Shown: positions 46,869-61,723 of the stretch, piece by piece | Layout of the letters: the number at the start of each line of letters is the position of its first letter | Position numbering within the stretch: the stretch's first letter is position 1 | NCBI GenBank assembly: GCA_934047225.1 | Contig: OW203992.1 | Span: 13,877,501-13,941,500, forward strand | DNA length: 64,000 nt | Origin: Ypsolopha sequella | Lineage: Eukaryota; Arthropoda; Insecta; Lepidoptera; Ypsolophidae | Direction: 5' to 3' | Position numbers and translations under genes: made by a program | Notes under the pieces: generated by a model | The model's database searches: none | Told to the model about the DNA's origin: nothing | What the model saw: only the letters and a program-made list of their open reading frames with translations

Positions 46869-48765
46869 CTATTTCAAATCATCATCATCAAATAAGTCTT
46901 CAAAATCTGGAAACAAAAGAAAGTATAAAAACTTTATTGGGGTTGTTGATAAAAAAATATACTCACATCACATCATATTAGTATTTTCAGTTATTTGAAA
47001 ATAAAAACAAATTAGAATATAAGTGGTTAAAGTACCTAAATTACATGAGCCCAGAAAATATTTCTATGTACAGTTACATAAAATGTAAAAAATCTGAATA
47101 GTTACAGAGATTGGCAAACATATTGAAAAATTAATTTGACATGTGCTTTCTCTTTGGTGGACAGACTGATGGGCTCTAAAGCAAAGGATTTATGAAGTTA
47201 TTTTTATTTCTTTACAACATGCATACTTTTTAATCTTGAATTTTTCAAACAAATAACTAAAAATAAATAATTTAATCAGAAATTATTACTTTTCTTGATG
47301 TTGTTTCAATGATACATTGTTAGACACTTAAACGTAGTGTTGCGACAATTCAAATTCATGCTTAAACAAATAAATTGGTAGAAATAATCAAACCCCTACA
47401 TTTTTTAAATTATGTTGTATAGAATACAGTGTGTCCCTCGTACAAGTGCACATCCGAAAGTGGGTAAAACTAGATCTAAATATATCAACAAAAACCAAGA
47501 AAAACATTTTTTTTAAATTTATACTTGTGACTTATTACGGACAGCAATTCACGAACAATAGTGTCAAAGATCAATCTTAACATATCTGCCTCTATAGAGA
47601 ATGTTGATAAAGTGTTGAACCTCTCTTGTAGCATTGTCGTCCATTTTTAATACCTTGCTGACTATTAGGAAGATTTGCAAATCATGGGTCAACGCAACGA
47701 CATCTCAAATTCAAATTCAAATATTTATTGCATTCAAGTTGCACAATATAGGGTGTTACAAATACATCAGTGGTATCAAAAATGACCCTGTAAGGGCATA
47801 GCAAATTAATAATAATAAAATATAGCAAATTAAATTAAATTAATTCTTAAATAATATCACAACTCATTACTCTAGTCCAAGGCTAGCCCAGGCACGTGGC
47901 CCGCCAAGGCATTTGAATTTGCCCACCGGCACTTCGGTCGGCCAGCTAGCTGATAAATTACTATCAGGAAAACCACTTCACAGCTCACATTAAATAAAAA
48001 GAAATATGTTATTTTTCATTTCATTTACAAATAAAGTAAATTAAAGCATATTTCGTCTTTTTTGTGTATCAATTACCTTATGAAAAAAGTAGTAGTGTTG
48101 GCCCGGCGCCGCCACAGTCTAAAAAATTTTGTTCACCTGGAAAATCTATTGGCCAGCCTTGCTCTAGTCAATTTAATTGCGCGCGCGGATATTTAATATG
48201 CATTGCCTTTCATGTGCTAGAAAATATATTTTCGTTGCTGTTTATGGTGTCCCTCGACACGTCATACCCTAAGCAATTGCTTAATTTGCTCATAGGCTAA
48301 TCCGGCACTGTTTATAATTAATGTTGACTAAGTAATAATAGGTTCATACCATTAAAGAAATCTGCATGCACTGCCTTCTCATTTGCTGCCAGATCCATTA
48401 GAAGATTGGATGGCCCTCCAGCCTAAGAATATAAAATAATAAAAATTCGGTATACAGGTATTGGTAGGTAAATATAACGGTCTAGGTTGAGTACTTCGGT
48501 GGCGCAGTCGGTAGCGCGCTTGCCGGGAAAGCAAGAGCTCGCAGGTTCAAATCCTGGCTCTTGGCTTTGTCTTACTTGAAATCTGGTTCCAATTGATCTT
48601 TTATATTTTGTAATGCACTTAACTGTTTTAAGTATTGCGGTAAGAAATTGAAATTACTAAGATTCGGTATTATGTTAAAGAGGTTAGGTTACCCACTTCC
48701 TCCAAGTCCATGTATGGGCCTACACCCTCCGGAAACATTTCATCAGCAGCAACTGTAGGTTTCAT
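46869..48765 (-). CDS. COPS9: COP9 signalosome subunit 9 (CSNAP), 3 exons, 59 aa
   Basis: COPS9 (MYEOV2/CSNAP) is the small acidic ninth subunit of the COP9 signalosome, which removes NEDD8 from cullins. Exons in transcript order are 48697-48765, 48350-48422 and 46869-46906, with GT/AG junctions and continuous frame. The protein begins [20 protein letters not shown], continues [20 protein letters not shown] and ends [16 protein letters not shown]. This follows the known human protein (57 aa) closely end to end, including the Phe/Asp-rich C-terminal tail used for binding the complex. The last exon encodes only the final 12 residues. Intron 1 carries a tRNA-derived SINE fragment. The gene is tail to tail with Dp and head to head with Dus2. 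Confidence 0.95.
47010..48300. other. COPS9 intron 2, repeat-derived DNA
   Basis: AT-rich intron. A segment at about 47703-47823 (TTCAAATATTTATTGCATTC, ATAGGGTGTTACAAATAC, TAATAATAATAAAA) looks like a LINE 3' end. A GC-richer piece at 47880-48290 shows no conserved frame. Confidence 0.4.
48488..48557 (+). repeat. tRNA-derived SINE head
   Basis: Contains an A box (TGGCGCAGTCGGTAGCGC) and a B box (GGTTCAAATCC) at tRNA spacing, with perfect D and anticodon stems (GCGC/GCGC, CTTGC/GCAAG). The 7-bp acceptor stem does not pair and position 33 is G instead of T, so it is not a working tRNA gene. Probably the promoter part of a SINE. Confidence 0.65.
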
Positions 48766-48769
48766 TTTG

Positions 48770-52458
<3,689 letters not shown>

Positions 52459-52542
52459 ATAAATCAACTATCTTTCTTTTAGTCAAGAGCATAGCCAGGG
52501 TTTTGTTGAGGGGGAAGATAAGCAAGGGAAAGGTGTAATAAT

Positions 52543-52776
52543 CAGGGGCGTGCATTGAACTTTTTTCCGGAAAAGCAACCAGAAAGTCAAGATTGACAAT
52601 AAAAAAAATATGAAAAAATTTAAATAACACTTTTCACTCTAGGGTAGGCAGTACCTACCCTGGCGTCATACAAACATTTTTTTTTCTAAGTGTTATTTAA
52701 TTTTTTTCATATTTTTTTATTGTCAAACTTTACCTTTTGATTGCTTTTCTGGAAAAAAGTTCAATGCACGCCACTG
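52543..52776. repeat. hAT-type MITE family C, copy 1
   Basis: Ends CAGGGGCGTGCATTGAAC and GTTCAATGCACGCCACTG, with a perfect 8-bp duplication GTAATAAT (52535-52542 and 52777-52784). The arms pair for about 100 bp around CTCTAGGGTAGGCAGTACC. It lies 84 bases after the Dus2 stop codon. Confidence 0.92.
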
Positions 52777-53031
52777 GTAATAATATCATGCTACAAATGC
52801 GCGAATCTACTTCTGAATTAATGTTTAATTAAAAGTAACCGAATAGTACCAAAATACAATTATTTTATGTGAGCAATCATGAAATTATTTTCTTTACTCT
52901 GGTTCGAAAACCTGAGCACCTGCTAGGGGAGCGACGGCCCTACCCACCCATGTTAGTTTAAATTTGTCTGTCCCCTTATCGACACGCTAACCAAAAGGCA
53001 AAGTATGTAACAGACTTTAGAAAACTTCAAA

Positions 53032-53037
53032 TTTATT
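53032..53037 (-). terminator. Poly(A) signal of the UPF0449 gene
   Basis: AATAAA on the minus strand, about 24 bases downstream of the stop codon. Confidence 0.5.
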
Positions 53038-53060
53038 ATGATTAAAAAATGTCCACAGAT

Positions 53061-53330
53061 CTATTTTGTGAGTGCTTGTTTTTTCATATTATTAATACTT
53101 TCATTTAACTTCTCATGTAGTTTATTTAGATTGTCTGTTAGCTCGTCTTGCTTTAACACATCTTGATCCAGCTGCTTGAAGTTTTTGTAGCAAGTATACG
53201 CGTTTTTGAACATTTCATTATCTTTTGGTTCCTTCGGTTCAGTTACACCGACGACATCTGTATCAAAAAGATCTTCAAGTATTTGCTGAGTTGTTGGTAA
53301 ATTTGGCCTTGGATATTTATTGCTATCCAT
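53061..53330 (-). CDS. UPF0449 family protein (C19orf25-like), 89 aa
   Basis: A single-exon frame beginning MDSNKYPRPNLPTTQQILED. The PTTQQILEDL start, the YxxYKNFKQLDQ centre and the C-terminal helix KLNESINNMKKQAL match the pattern of the small UPF0449 proteins (human C19orf25, 118 aa), whose function is unknown. The C-terminal two thirds is predicted coiled coil by its heptad-like Leu/Asn pattern. An earlier in-frame Met at 53384 would add MKNIFFKATVLVLKAKLN. I chose the second Met because family resemblance starts there. The upstream region carries a 26-bp inverted repeat. The gene is convergent with Dus2. Confidence 0.8.
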   Translation of the reverse strand: MDSNKYPRPNLPTTQQILEDLFDTDVVGVTEPKEPKDNEMFKNAYTCYKNFKQLDQDVLKQDELTDNLNKLHEKLNESINNMKKQALTK

Positions 53331-53399
53331 GTTTAGTTTAGCCTTTAGGACTAGCACTGTTGCCTTGAAAAATATATTTTTCACACAACTTCAAACATT

Positions 53400-53502
53400 C
53401 ACCCTGCGGTCCGAAATAGAATTACATCGCTAAAATCGATTACGAAAGTATGAAGTGAATGGCATAAGATCCATTGTAATTCTATTTCGGACCGCAGGGT
53501 CA
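53400..53502. repeat. 26-bp inverted repeat at the UPF0449 5' side
   Basis: ACCCTGCGGTCCGAAATAGA and its exact complement TCTATTTCGGACCGCAGGGT lie about 50 bases apart, 70-170 bases before the start codon. It may be a small MITE or a promoter palindrome. Confidence 0.75.
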
Positions 53503-53509
53503 GATAGGT

Positions 53510-54600
53510 TGCGTACTGTGTTCTGTTTTGGTCGCATTAAAGCATCGCACTCACGTATCAGATTATGGGTACGGTCATCAGATTACAGTAAACTACTATT
53601 TTCCACTAAAAACACCCACGATTCGGTCATGACCCTCAAAAATCGTGGGGAAAAATTGGCTGTCAACGTGATTGTGCAGCTCACTTCAGGCCACTATAAA
53701 CCACCATGGTATGTACTATGGTGGTTGGTTTATTCTGCTTATTTACATGACCGACTTACCCACCACGATACCTGAGTGTGTTTATTTTGTTTAATATGAT
53801 GACCATACCCTGTGTTTCCATATTTTTTGTTCAGTTCCGGTTGCCTAAAGACAGCGAAAATGACATTTATAATTGCTTACGGGTCCAATATTTTGCACAT
53901 GTTCTAAAATTACTGACTATTTTATGTTTTATATGTTTCCAGATACTTCTATTTATTAAACTATAATTAAATTAAATGTCTATGTTTGAATACTTAGCGA
54001 TTTATCCATCGCAAGAAGATATAAATTAACATTATATCATTGCCGTAAAAAAGGCGGACAGAATTTCGCTAACTTAAGCACACGTAGTATGCCGATCCGC
54101 TTGTACGCACGAGCCCGGCATGCATACATTCACATTATAGTAAGCCGATTTTCATAGTAAGTTCACTCACACACTTACAAACCACCGCTTTTACTATGCT
54201 TCATGCTTCGGTAGTTACTTAGCTGTGACTGCGCCCGCCTTTTTTTTTACGATAATGTTTGCAGTGTAGAAACGCAGAACAGAAAGAAAAGTAATTATGG
54301 ATCCCGGCTCTGAGCTCCTCACATCCAGATTTACTTTTCTTTCTGCGTTTCTTTACGACTCGTTTTTGAAAATATGAACATAAGCGAAGATTTGTATGCG
54401 CATTGATATCTTCGCATCAACACAGTTCCTTTTTGAACTGTTGATTGATAACTCAAATGCAGTAGATGCGCAAAACGGAACACATCTTTCGTTGCGTCTG
54501 AAATATTAATCTACATGAACGCAATGAGGTAAATACAAGATTATTGCATGAACGTATGTAAAAAGCATTTGAAAGCGTCATCTATTGAGGAGTAGCAAAA
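53510..54600. other. Intergenic, repeat fragments only
   Basis: About 53570-53765 is related to 40845-40960 and 41870-41930 (CACCCACGATT / TGGTGGTTTATAGTGGCCTGAAG-type blocks). About 54287-54352 is a small inverted repeat related to 22120-22255. I see no gene. Confidence 0.45.
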
Positions 54601-54612
54601 GTACAAATTTTT

Positions 54613-54711
54613 TAAACCGCTCCAAGCTAACAGTAGCGGAACTAACAGCTACATATGGCAACCTAAGTTTAGTTGCAAACTCAACGATACGGAGATGTTT
54701 TCATGCTTAGG
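54613..54711. repeat. Partial copy of the foldback at 61724
   Basis: Shares ACCGCTCCAAGC, CAGTAGCGGAACTAACAGCT, CAACCTAAGTTTAGTT and CAACGATACGGAGATGTTTT with 61791-61896 but lacks the opposite arm. Confidence 0.8.
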
Positions 54712-54907
54712 ACACCGGTCAGTGTTTAAAATTTCATATATGAGCGATTTTTGTTGCATGATTCATGGTAGCACACTTGTATTGTATCAATATGAAAAGG
54801 CGTTAGCCATTTCATAGCATAGAGCAGATAGTTCATAGGATAGTTCTTGTCTTTGAATTATTTATACGCAGGGCGGCACGAGAGGAGGAGCGACCCTAAT
54901 ATAAAAT

Positions 54908-56140
54908 AAAACCCGTCAAGTGCGAGTAGGACTCGCGCCCTGAGGATTCTGTATCATTCATATAAGGTAAAAGAATTGAATTAGTTGTAACGAAATTCAC
55001 AAACTTATCATTGGTCAAGTATTCAGATACGGAACCTTAAAAATATTGGTAAGTACCTAAATAACAAAAACCTTGGTCGACGTGTCAGGTGACCCAAGAG
55101 TTGGAGCTTATTTTGGCCAACGCATTAGTTTGGCCATACAGAGCGAGCGGCTAGCATCTTGGGCACCCTTGCGATCTCTTGGTGCGACAATCTCGACAAG
55201 GTTTTTTATTTAATTTAGCTTTAGAAAGGTTTAATTTAATTTTTATAGTAGCTTCTTATATGTTTATTTTGCTGATGATAATAATTTTCTTTTCTATGGA
55301 ATCAATACTTACTATATACAAGATGAAATTTATTTATATACCTTACCAAATTAAAACTGATGACTTGGTAACTGCTCATTGTTCAGTATCAAGGTTCGAT
55401 GACCCTTTTTGTGAAACTACAAACGCAGGCCCAACCCGGTCAAGTACTATGGGAAGTCAACATTTTAAATTGCGAAATTAGCAAAAAGTGTTACTGATCA
55501 ACTTACCGAGCCTCCAGTATGAATTTGGCTGCATAAATAAATGTCACCTTATAAAAACAACTAGGCGACAAAAGAACAAAGAGCTAAACCCTGCAAAAGT
55601 TGAAAAACAATTTGGGCAACTCTCTGAGTACGGAGTACGGAACTCTAATTCTTATTATTTTTTGATTTTCTTATGCAATGAAATCTGACCAAATTTTTTA
55701 GAGTTCCGTACCCAAGGGCAAAACGGAGCCCTATTAATGTCACTGCCTGACTGTCTCATAGACGGAATTAGCCACAAACCTGAAATTTGGAGATGTTTTG
55801 TAGAATGTTGAATCAAAACCGAATATTGAATTAGAAATTCAGGTGAATTTTTTTTTTCGGGGTGTATCTTACATTAGAAAGAAGCAGAAAAAATATTTTT
55901 TCTATTGCCTTTGCATATGGGGTGTCATCCTCGAAAAGCCACAAAAAATGTGTGTCCCCCCTTATCTCCAAAACTAGTGAACTGAAAAATATGAAATAAA
56001 ATCATGGTAATATGTGCCTACGTAAAGATTACAGGAAAAATATAGCGGTTGAGAAATTCATTAAAACAAAATGATAAAATTCCCAAAACTGTTGAATTAC
56101 GGAACTCTAGGTATGAGAGTGTGACTCGCACTTGACCGGT
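54908..56140. repeat. Two 'gttccgtaccc' repeat copies
   Basis: 54908-55036 has CCGTCAAGTGCGAGTAGGAC to TACGGAACCTTA. 55701-56140 runs from GAGTTCCGTACCCAAGGGCA to GTGACTCGCACTTGACCGG. They flank a segment (55040-55700) with no recognisable gene. Confidence 0.6.
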
Positions 56141-56813
56141 TGTGTGTCGCTTCTGAATTCTTAAGGCGCTTGAGACCTTCAAGTACTGCCAGATGGGTAC
56201 ATTCTAAAGCCTACTCCTCGTTTACGGCTGGACCAAATGGCTTGAAAAAAATATATATGAAGCAATAACTCTTTAAAAATATTTGCAACAAATTTTGGTT
56301 TCGTACGATCAAAACTTCTGTATTAAAAAAAAAAACAACTGCATGATGTTTTTTTGGCTTGAATTCCCTACTCCTCCTAATCTTCTATGACGTTTGGAAA
56401 TATTTACACGCCAAAAAATTAAGAATTTGTTTAACTTTAAATGCAACATATCTCAAGTAAATCCAGTAACTTTTTCTGTTAAAAATATCGAAATATGTAA
56501 GATTTCAAGGTCAAAGGCTAAGAGGTGCTCTGCGCGGGCGCAGGCATCAGTCATGCAGTGGCGTTCAGACGGGGAGGCTGTGTCACTAGTTGCCACGTAC
56601 CGCACCCTGGCGTCTGATGACATGTTTGCGAAAATATTTATAAGGATTTTTATTTGTGTGCGTTCTGAGTACTTTCGGCAATGGACTTAGTTATTTAGAG
56701 GATAAATTTTGCTGTGAAGTTCGCGCGTGGACGCTATAATAAACTAGAAGTTTGACGAGTTAGCAAAGAACTTTTTTTAGAAAAATTATAAATATATAAT
56801 GTGATTGAGAAAA

Positions 56814-59289
56814 ATGCCACGAAACCTAAAACAAGAAAGAAGCGGCTACAAAAGCTTTGAAAATACATGCAGTAAAGTAAGTAGGTACCTAATATAATCT
56901 ACCTACACAATCATTATCCATAGTTGAATAGATATGAATAATTATTGGTAACAATTATAGTAGCTCATGGGTAGAACGCAGGCCTCTCAATTTTGAGATC
57001 CAGGTTCAAGCCCCGGTTGGGCATGCACCAAGGAATTTTTCTGAATATTTGTGCATACTCGTAGTATTTACTAATACTTACTACTTGCTGAATGTTTTGT
57101 GCCCAAAATCACCACCAACCACGTTGGGACATACTTATCGTCGGTGAAACGCGGGTGTACCGAGTGCGGACACACTCGGAACACCTCCAAAACCCCCCCG
57201 GGGATTCGTATCGTGACGATATATAATTATTATTATAAACTATAAGCAACAATTCACGCAAAAAACGTTGCTCAAAATTTTGTTTTTACTTCTATCCAGC
57301 TAAATAAACTACCTAAGTATCAAGGTTCGGACTAGGTTTAGCTCCGCTTCCGACCTGTTTTTTTTTGGACCAGAGCCCTATTTGAAATAGTTGTTTTAGT
57401 TCATTTCAGAAAAATATGTCCCAGGCAGGCATATCAAAGCCGTGGTATTTATACCTGTAATATTATGTAGAGATATTTGAATAACTAGAATTGTAGGTAT
57501 AATACATATAATTGATATATTATTTCAGGGGCATCTAAAAAGAGACCACCAGAAACAGAAGGCAAAGAAAATAATCCGACAAAATCTGCAAAAAAGACTA
57601 AGTACTGAAAAGTTTATTCGGGTAGACCTGACAATATATTAATTCAAAATAATCTGTGCATGTAACCTGTAATGTCATTCCATCCATCCATCAGCCTCGT
57701 TCGTCCACTGCTGGACATAAGCCTTTCCAGGACTTTGTCATTCCCGTTGGTCATCCTGGAAGAATTGCCCATACTCACACATGCTGGGCAGGTGGGTTGG
57801 TGAGCGCGGTGCCGGAACCCTCCCACCAGTGACGCCGCTGCCCGTTACCAGTCTGTTCCATATAAGGCCCAGCTATAAGGGATGGATATACCGCCATCCA
57901 TCGGTCCCAGGCATGGTGGGCCTCCTGGTTTTTTGCCTGTGAGCTGTCCTCTTACTCTCCCATGAATTACTTCGAGGGGGTCTCCAAGTAAGATGGTAGT
58001 ACCTCCACAGTCGAGCCCGGCATCAGCTCTACCACCTATCAAATATCATAGTCATTGAAATTATGTAATGTCATTGAAATTTAGTAAATATTTAGGGTGC
58101 CAACAAACGAACATCACTTTCAAAACGGTAGCCGTAGACAACGGTAGGTAACTGCATATGTCGAACTATGTTGGCGATAGCCATCGACTACCATCGAACA
58201 ATGGTAGTGAGCGTTAGCTATTGGTTGCATTCGACGCGCTGACGCTGCCAAACAGCGCCGACTGCACTCGATTGATGGTATTGTCAGCGTTGTATGGTCG
58301 ACTGCAACCGACGGCTGACGCTAACGTCATTCGGTGGCAATTTATAGTATAGAGTAGTAGACTGTCAGAATACAGTCGGGAACACTATCTCATCGAGTAA
58401 CAAGATGTGACCAACTCGTAGTGATGTAGAAAAAAAACTACATCAAAATAAACCGGGTTGGCTAGGCGCAACCTTGAGCGTTTTGTACAGTCAGCAAAAA
58501 CAACGCAAATTTTCTGATAAAATAATCACGTCAATAAGTACTATGTTCGATATAGCGTATCACAAGGTGCTTAAAAATAAGGTTTGCATGTCCTATGTTG
58601 GTACTAATATCAGTCTGATTTTATCGAATATCTTTTTATATGAAAAAAGCTTTCTTTAGCACCTTTTATACGCTCTGTCGATGGTATGTACTTGATGATG
58701 TGATTTTTTTAATCAATAAAATGCTGCTTTTGCTGACTCTACAAAATTTTCCAGGTTGCGTCGAGCCAACCCTGTTTATTTTGATGTAGTTTTTTTTCTA
58801 CACCACTACGAATATGACATAGGGTTACCAACTGTCACCCGACAGCCTAGTACGTTAAAAATTATATTACGTATTAAAACATATTCAGCGTTATTTGTTA
58901 TGTTTCTCAGAGAAAAGCATCGTCAGGACCACCACAATCTCTAAGCTCATTCATTGCTTCAGAAATGGAAGCAAAGACAATGATCCAACAATAAACGTGG
59001 TAATATCCTTGAAATTAGGTAAATATTTAGGAATTAATATTATATTTTAATATTTGTTTGTGAAACTTGAGTATTTTTCTGTAATGGGTTTGCATTATTT
59101 TATAATTTATAGTAGGTTAAAAATTATTCTATATACGTAGGTAAATTCAAACTTATTTATTATGTTTTTCAGAGAAAAATATCGTTTGGACCACCACCAT
59201 CTCCAGGCTCATTCATTGTATTAGAAATGAACGGCAATGACAATGATCCGACAGCCTCTGAACAAAAGACGATTGAAGACTCGATTCTG
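56814..59289 (+). CDS. Weak candidate small gene with duplicated exons
   Basis: No family recognised. A first exon (56814-56876) encodes MPRNLKQERSGYKSFENTCS then K and ends at a good GTAAGT donor. Two later acceptors, TTTCTCAG at 58903-58910 and TTTTTCAG at 59165-59172, each precede a related exon in the compatible phase. The first begins RKASSGPPQSLSSFIASEME and stops at 58992; the second begins RKISFGPPPSPGSFIVLEMN and stays open to 59289. A third, diverged block at 57529 (phase differs) has a similar DNA core and would encode a Lys-rich end. The predicted proteins are about 48-65 aa, charged and without membrane segments. The repeated blocks could equally be a noncoding segmental duplication, so confidence is low. 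Confidence 0.2.
56955..57240 (+). repeat. tRNA-derived SINE
   Basis: A-box-like TAGCTCATGGGTAGAAC and B-box GGTTCAAGCCC at tRNA spacing, followed by an unrelated body (about 57050-57215) and a TTATTATTATAA tail. Typical layout of an insect SINE. It would lie in the first intron of the weak candidate gene. Confidence 0.75.
57678..58022 (-). repeat. LINE-tail repeat, reverse copy
   Basis: Reverse-complement relative of 50921-51240, starting at (CCAT)n (CATCCATCCATC) and containing GCTGGACATAAGCCTTTCC and CATCGGTCCCAGGCATGG-type sequence. Confidence 0.82.
58090..58370. repeat. Repeat related to 60280-60600
   Basis: Contains GACTGCAACCGACGGCTGAC and several GGTAG/CTACC-bearing segments also seen at about 60285-60310. 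Not fully delimited. Confidence 0.4.
58417..58810. repeat. MITE with ~55-bp terminal inverted repeats
   Basis: The left end (CGTAGTGATGTAGAAAAAAA ... CAAAATAAACCGGGTTGGCT) pairs with the right end (AGCCAACCCTGTTTATTTTG ... TTTTTTTCTACACCACTACG). About 394 bp with an AT-rich interior lacking a gene. Confidence 0.85.
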
Positions 59290-59329
59290 GTAGTTTATTT
59301 TTAATTTACAGCAAATGTATTACAAAATA

Positions 59330-59530
59330 TAAAACAAGAAAATGAAAACCACAGTACAGAACAAGAAAATGAAAATCAAAGTGCACAACAAAAAAAAGGA
59401 ACAAAAGGAAAAAATAAAATTAAAAAAAACGAAAACACACAGAAAATGTAAAACAATATATAGAACAAGAAAATGAAGACCGCAGTACAGAACAATGAAA
59501 TAAACAAAGTACAGAACAAGAAAATGAAGA
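59330..59530. repeat. Short tandem GAACAAGAAAATGAA repeats
   Basis: Four or five copies of ACAGAACAAGAAAATGAA with variable spacers. One frame (Glu/Asn/Gln-rich) is open for about 45 codons only. Possibly decayed coding sequence or simple repeat growth. Confidence 0.6.
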
Positions 59531-59814
59531 ACAAAGAGCGCAACAAAAAATTAAACTTACCTAAAGTGAAGAACAAAATAAAAAGCAGAAGACTCATGAT
59601 CGAGAAAATATATACATATATTTACCAAATTGAGGATTTATCTGCAAATCAGAGCTTACAAGTGTTAGCGAGGTGAAACTGTGGTACAGATAACGTAACA
59701 TAATTAAAATTTACAGATTAAAAAATATATGTTTTGTTTATTTTACGTGCGAATACAATCTTCATAAAAATAAAAAGTAAAAGTTGCATCAACATCATTG
59801 AAACCGTTTCTGAG

Positions 59815-60077
59815 CAGTGGCATGCAGAGAACTTTTTGCTGGAAAAGCAAACAATTGGTCAAGAGCAACAATAAAAAAAAATATAAAAAATTTTAATATC
59901 ACTTTGAAGAAAAAAATTTTGTACAGGAAATTTTCACTCTAGGGTAGACATTGTCTACCCTGGCGTCATACAAATTTTTTTTTTTCGAAGTGATATTTAA
60001 ATATTTTCATATTTTTTTAATTGTTGTTCTTGACCAATTGTTTGCTTTTCCAGCAAAAAGTTCTGTGCACGCCACTG
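59815..60077. repeat. hAT-type MITE family C, copy 2
   Basis: Ends CAGTGGCATGCAGAGAAC and GTTCTGTGCACGCCACTG, with a perfect 8-bp duplication TTTCTGAG (59807-59814 and 60078-60085). Shares CACTCTAGGGTAGNC...CTACCCTGGCGTCATACAA with copy 1 at 52543. Confidence 0.92.
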
Positions 60078-60370
60078 TTTCTGAGTACCCAAATATATTA
60101 CATACTATCGGTTTCATTATGAGACCCGCAAATAACCGATACATACCACTCAAGTCTCTAAAAGCACCGAAATCAACAAAAATTGCAACAAAATAATATT
60201 TTATCAATATATTTTTTTGTTTCGTCATTATCGTTCAAAAATCATTCATATATAAAAACAGAAACTTTTTATGAAAAATTGTTTGACTGCAACCGACGAC
60301 GGCTGACGCTACCATCATTAGACGGTTACCACCGACAAGGTTCGACGTCTAAAGTTACCTCAAGCCTCTG

Positions 60371-60529
60371 GCCTACCATGAGTTTGGCACTCGATACACG
60401 TTAGCGACAGCGTAAAACATTTGTATGAGTTTAGCGGTTCTAGCGGTATACGAGAGGAACCAGAATTTCCAATACATTATATTTTACGCAGTCGCCAACG
60501 TATATCGAGTGCCAAACTCATGGTGGGCC
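60371..60529. repeat. Inverted repeat
   Basis: CCATGAGTTTGGCACTCGAT...GCGACAGCGTAAAA pairs with TTTTACGCAGTCGCC...ATCGAGTGCCAAACTCATGG around a ~60-bp loop. Confidence 0.78.
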
Positions 60530-60539
60530 TACTGTTGAC

Positions 60540-61180
60540 GGTTACCAACTGCAAAGTGGCGCTCGTCTGTTACCGCTCAAGCCCAAGATTTATAAAGGTC
60601 TGACCCCAATATCAACTTGGTCACTTTCGGGTATCCTCACATAACCGATTTTGATGACATGTTACATTAGAGCAGGTACTGTACGTAACTGTTGTATATG
60701 TTTTATATATTTTCGCGATTTCAGTACTATTACCACTAGTTCGCAATTACTATAACCACTAGTTTGTTTTCAAAACTACCAAAATATCACCGTGTAGTAA
60801 TAGGTACAGAATGGTCACATCTTTCTGTTACAGCACCACAGCCTATTGAGCTTGAAAAGTTATAGTTATAGGTTTACGCATAAAACAATGCTACATAAAT
60901 TTATTTCTACTTCGCTACGAGGTGTGAATCATTGCGACGCTAGCGATCTTTATAGAGGGGCGCGGGGCGTCTGCGCAGAGGCATGCGGGGAGCAGCGCCT
61001 GTAACTCCCCGGAGGTGAGGCCGATTGCTCAAGGCCGTTGGCGTGGGTAATCACCTTAATATCTTTGTGCCCTGAGTTGGCCGCCCTGTTTTCGCTTGCC
61101 CTCCTTAAGTTCAGAATAAAAGATGCGCTTCGCCACTCGCTCCTCTGACATCCGTAAGATTTAATAAAATTTTATTATGG
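60540..61180. other. No gene; LINE scrap
   Basis: AT-rich sequence with a GC-rich patch (60955-61060). 61075-61160 is related to the LINE fragment at 43524-43630 (GAGTTGGCCGCCCTGTTT). Confidence 0.45.
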
Positions 61181-61187
61181 ATGGAGT

Positions 61188-61270
61188 AACCAATTTAATT
61201 TTGCAGTTTTATTCATATGTTTTGTCGGTAAAAAACGGTCGGTAAAACAAACTGCAAAATTAAGTTGGTT
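61188..61270. repeat. Short foldback
   Basis: AACCAATTTAATTTTGCAGT pairs with ACTGCAAAATTAAGTTGGTT around a ~40-bp loop, with a single mismatch. Confidence 0.75.
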
Positions 61271-61537
61271 TCAAAAACTTAGGAGGAGGAGGTTCGGAAG
61301 AAAGTAGTCGGCAAAAGCGTTGTTTCGGTACCATCGGTCATTATATAATTATTTAAAACTTTTTAGCTCAGAACAATTTTCCTTATTCTAAGCTTTTTAG
61401 AGAATGACTGCTCTTACATTTCAAGTCAGTTGCTAATTTTTAGTAAAAGTTTATTTTATTAAGATGTCTAGAGCAGTACAAAACACGTTGAAAAAATGTT
61501 ATAGCACCAAAATTATTGTTGTTATTTACCATTATGT

Positions 61538-61618
61538 TTTTAGGGTTCCGAACCCGTATTGTGTGGTAGTACGGAATCCTATGTGCGCGACTCTAAGGCG
61601 CACTTGGCCGGTTTTTTA
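61538..61618. repeat. Deletion-shortened 'gttccgtaccc' repeat
   Basis: Both ends of the family are present (TTAGGGTTCCGAACCC and GGCGCACTTGGCCGGTTTTT) only about 80 bases apart, so the interior is missing. Confidence 0.7.
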
Positions 61619-61723
61619 TTATTTATCGTAATAGAGGCCCATAGTTACACGTATTCTGTAAAAAAAATAACTGTCTACTTATTATCTTCTACAGCTGAAG
61701 CTACAGACTTCTGTGACAACTGT

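Noticed and set aside
48488..48557. Functional tRNA gene
   Set aside because: Stems of the D and anticodon arms are good, but the acceptor stem does not pair and base 33 is not T. A SINE head is more likely.
59330..59680. Coding exon rich in Glu/Asn/Gln
   Set aside because: The frame changes several times over short tandem repeats and ends quickly; simple repeat growth explains it.
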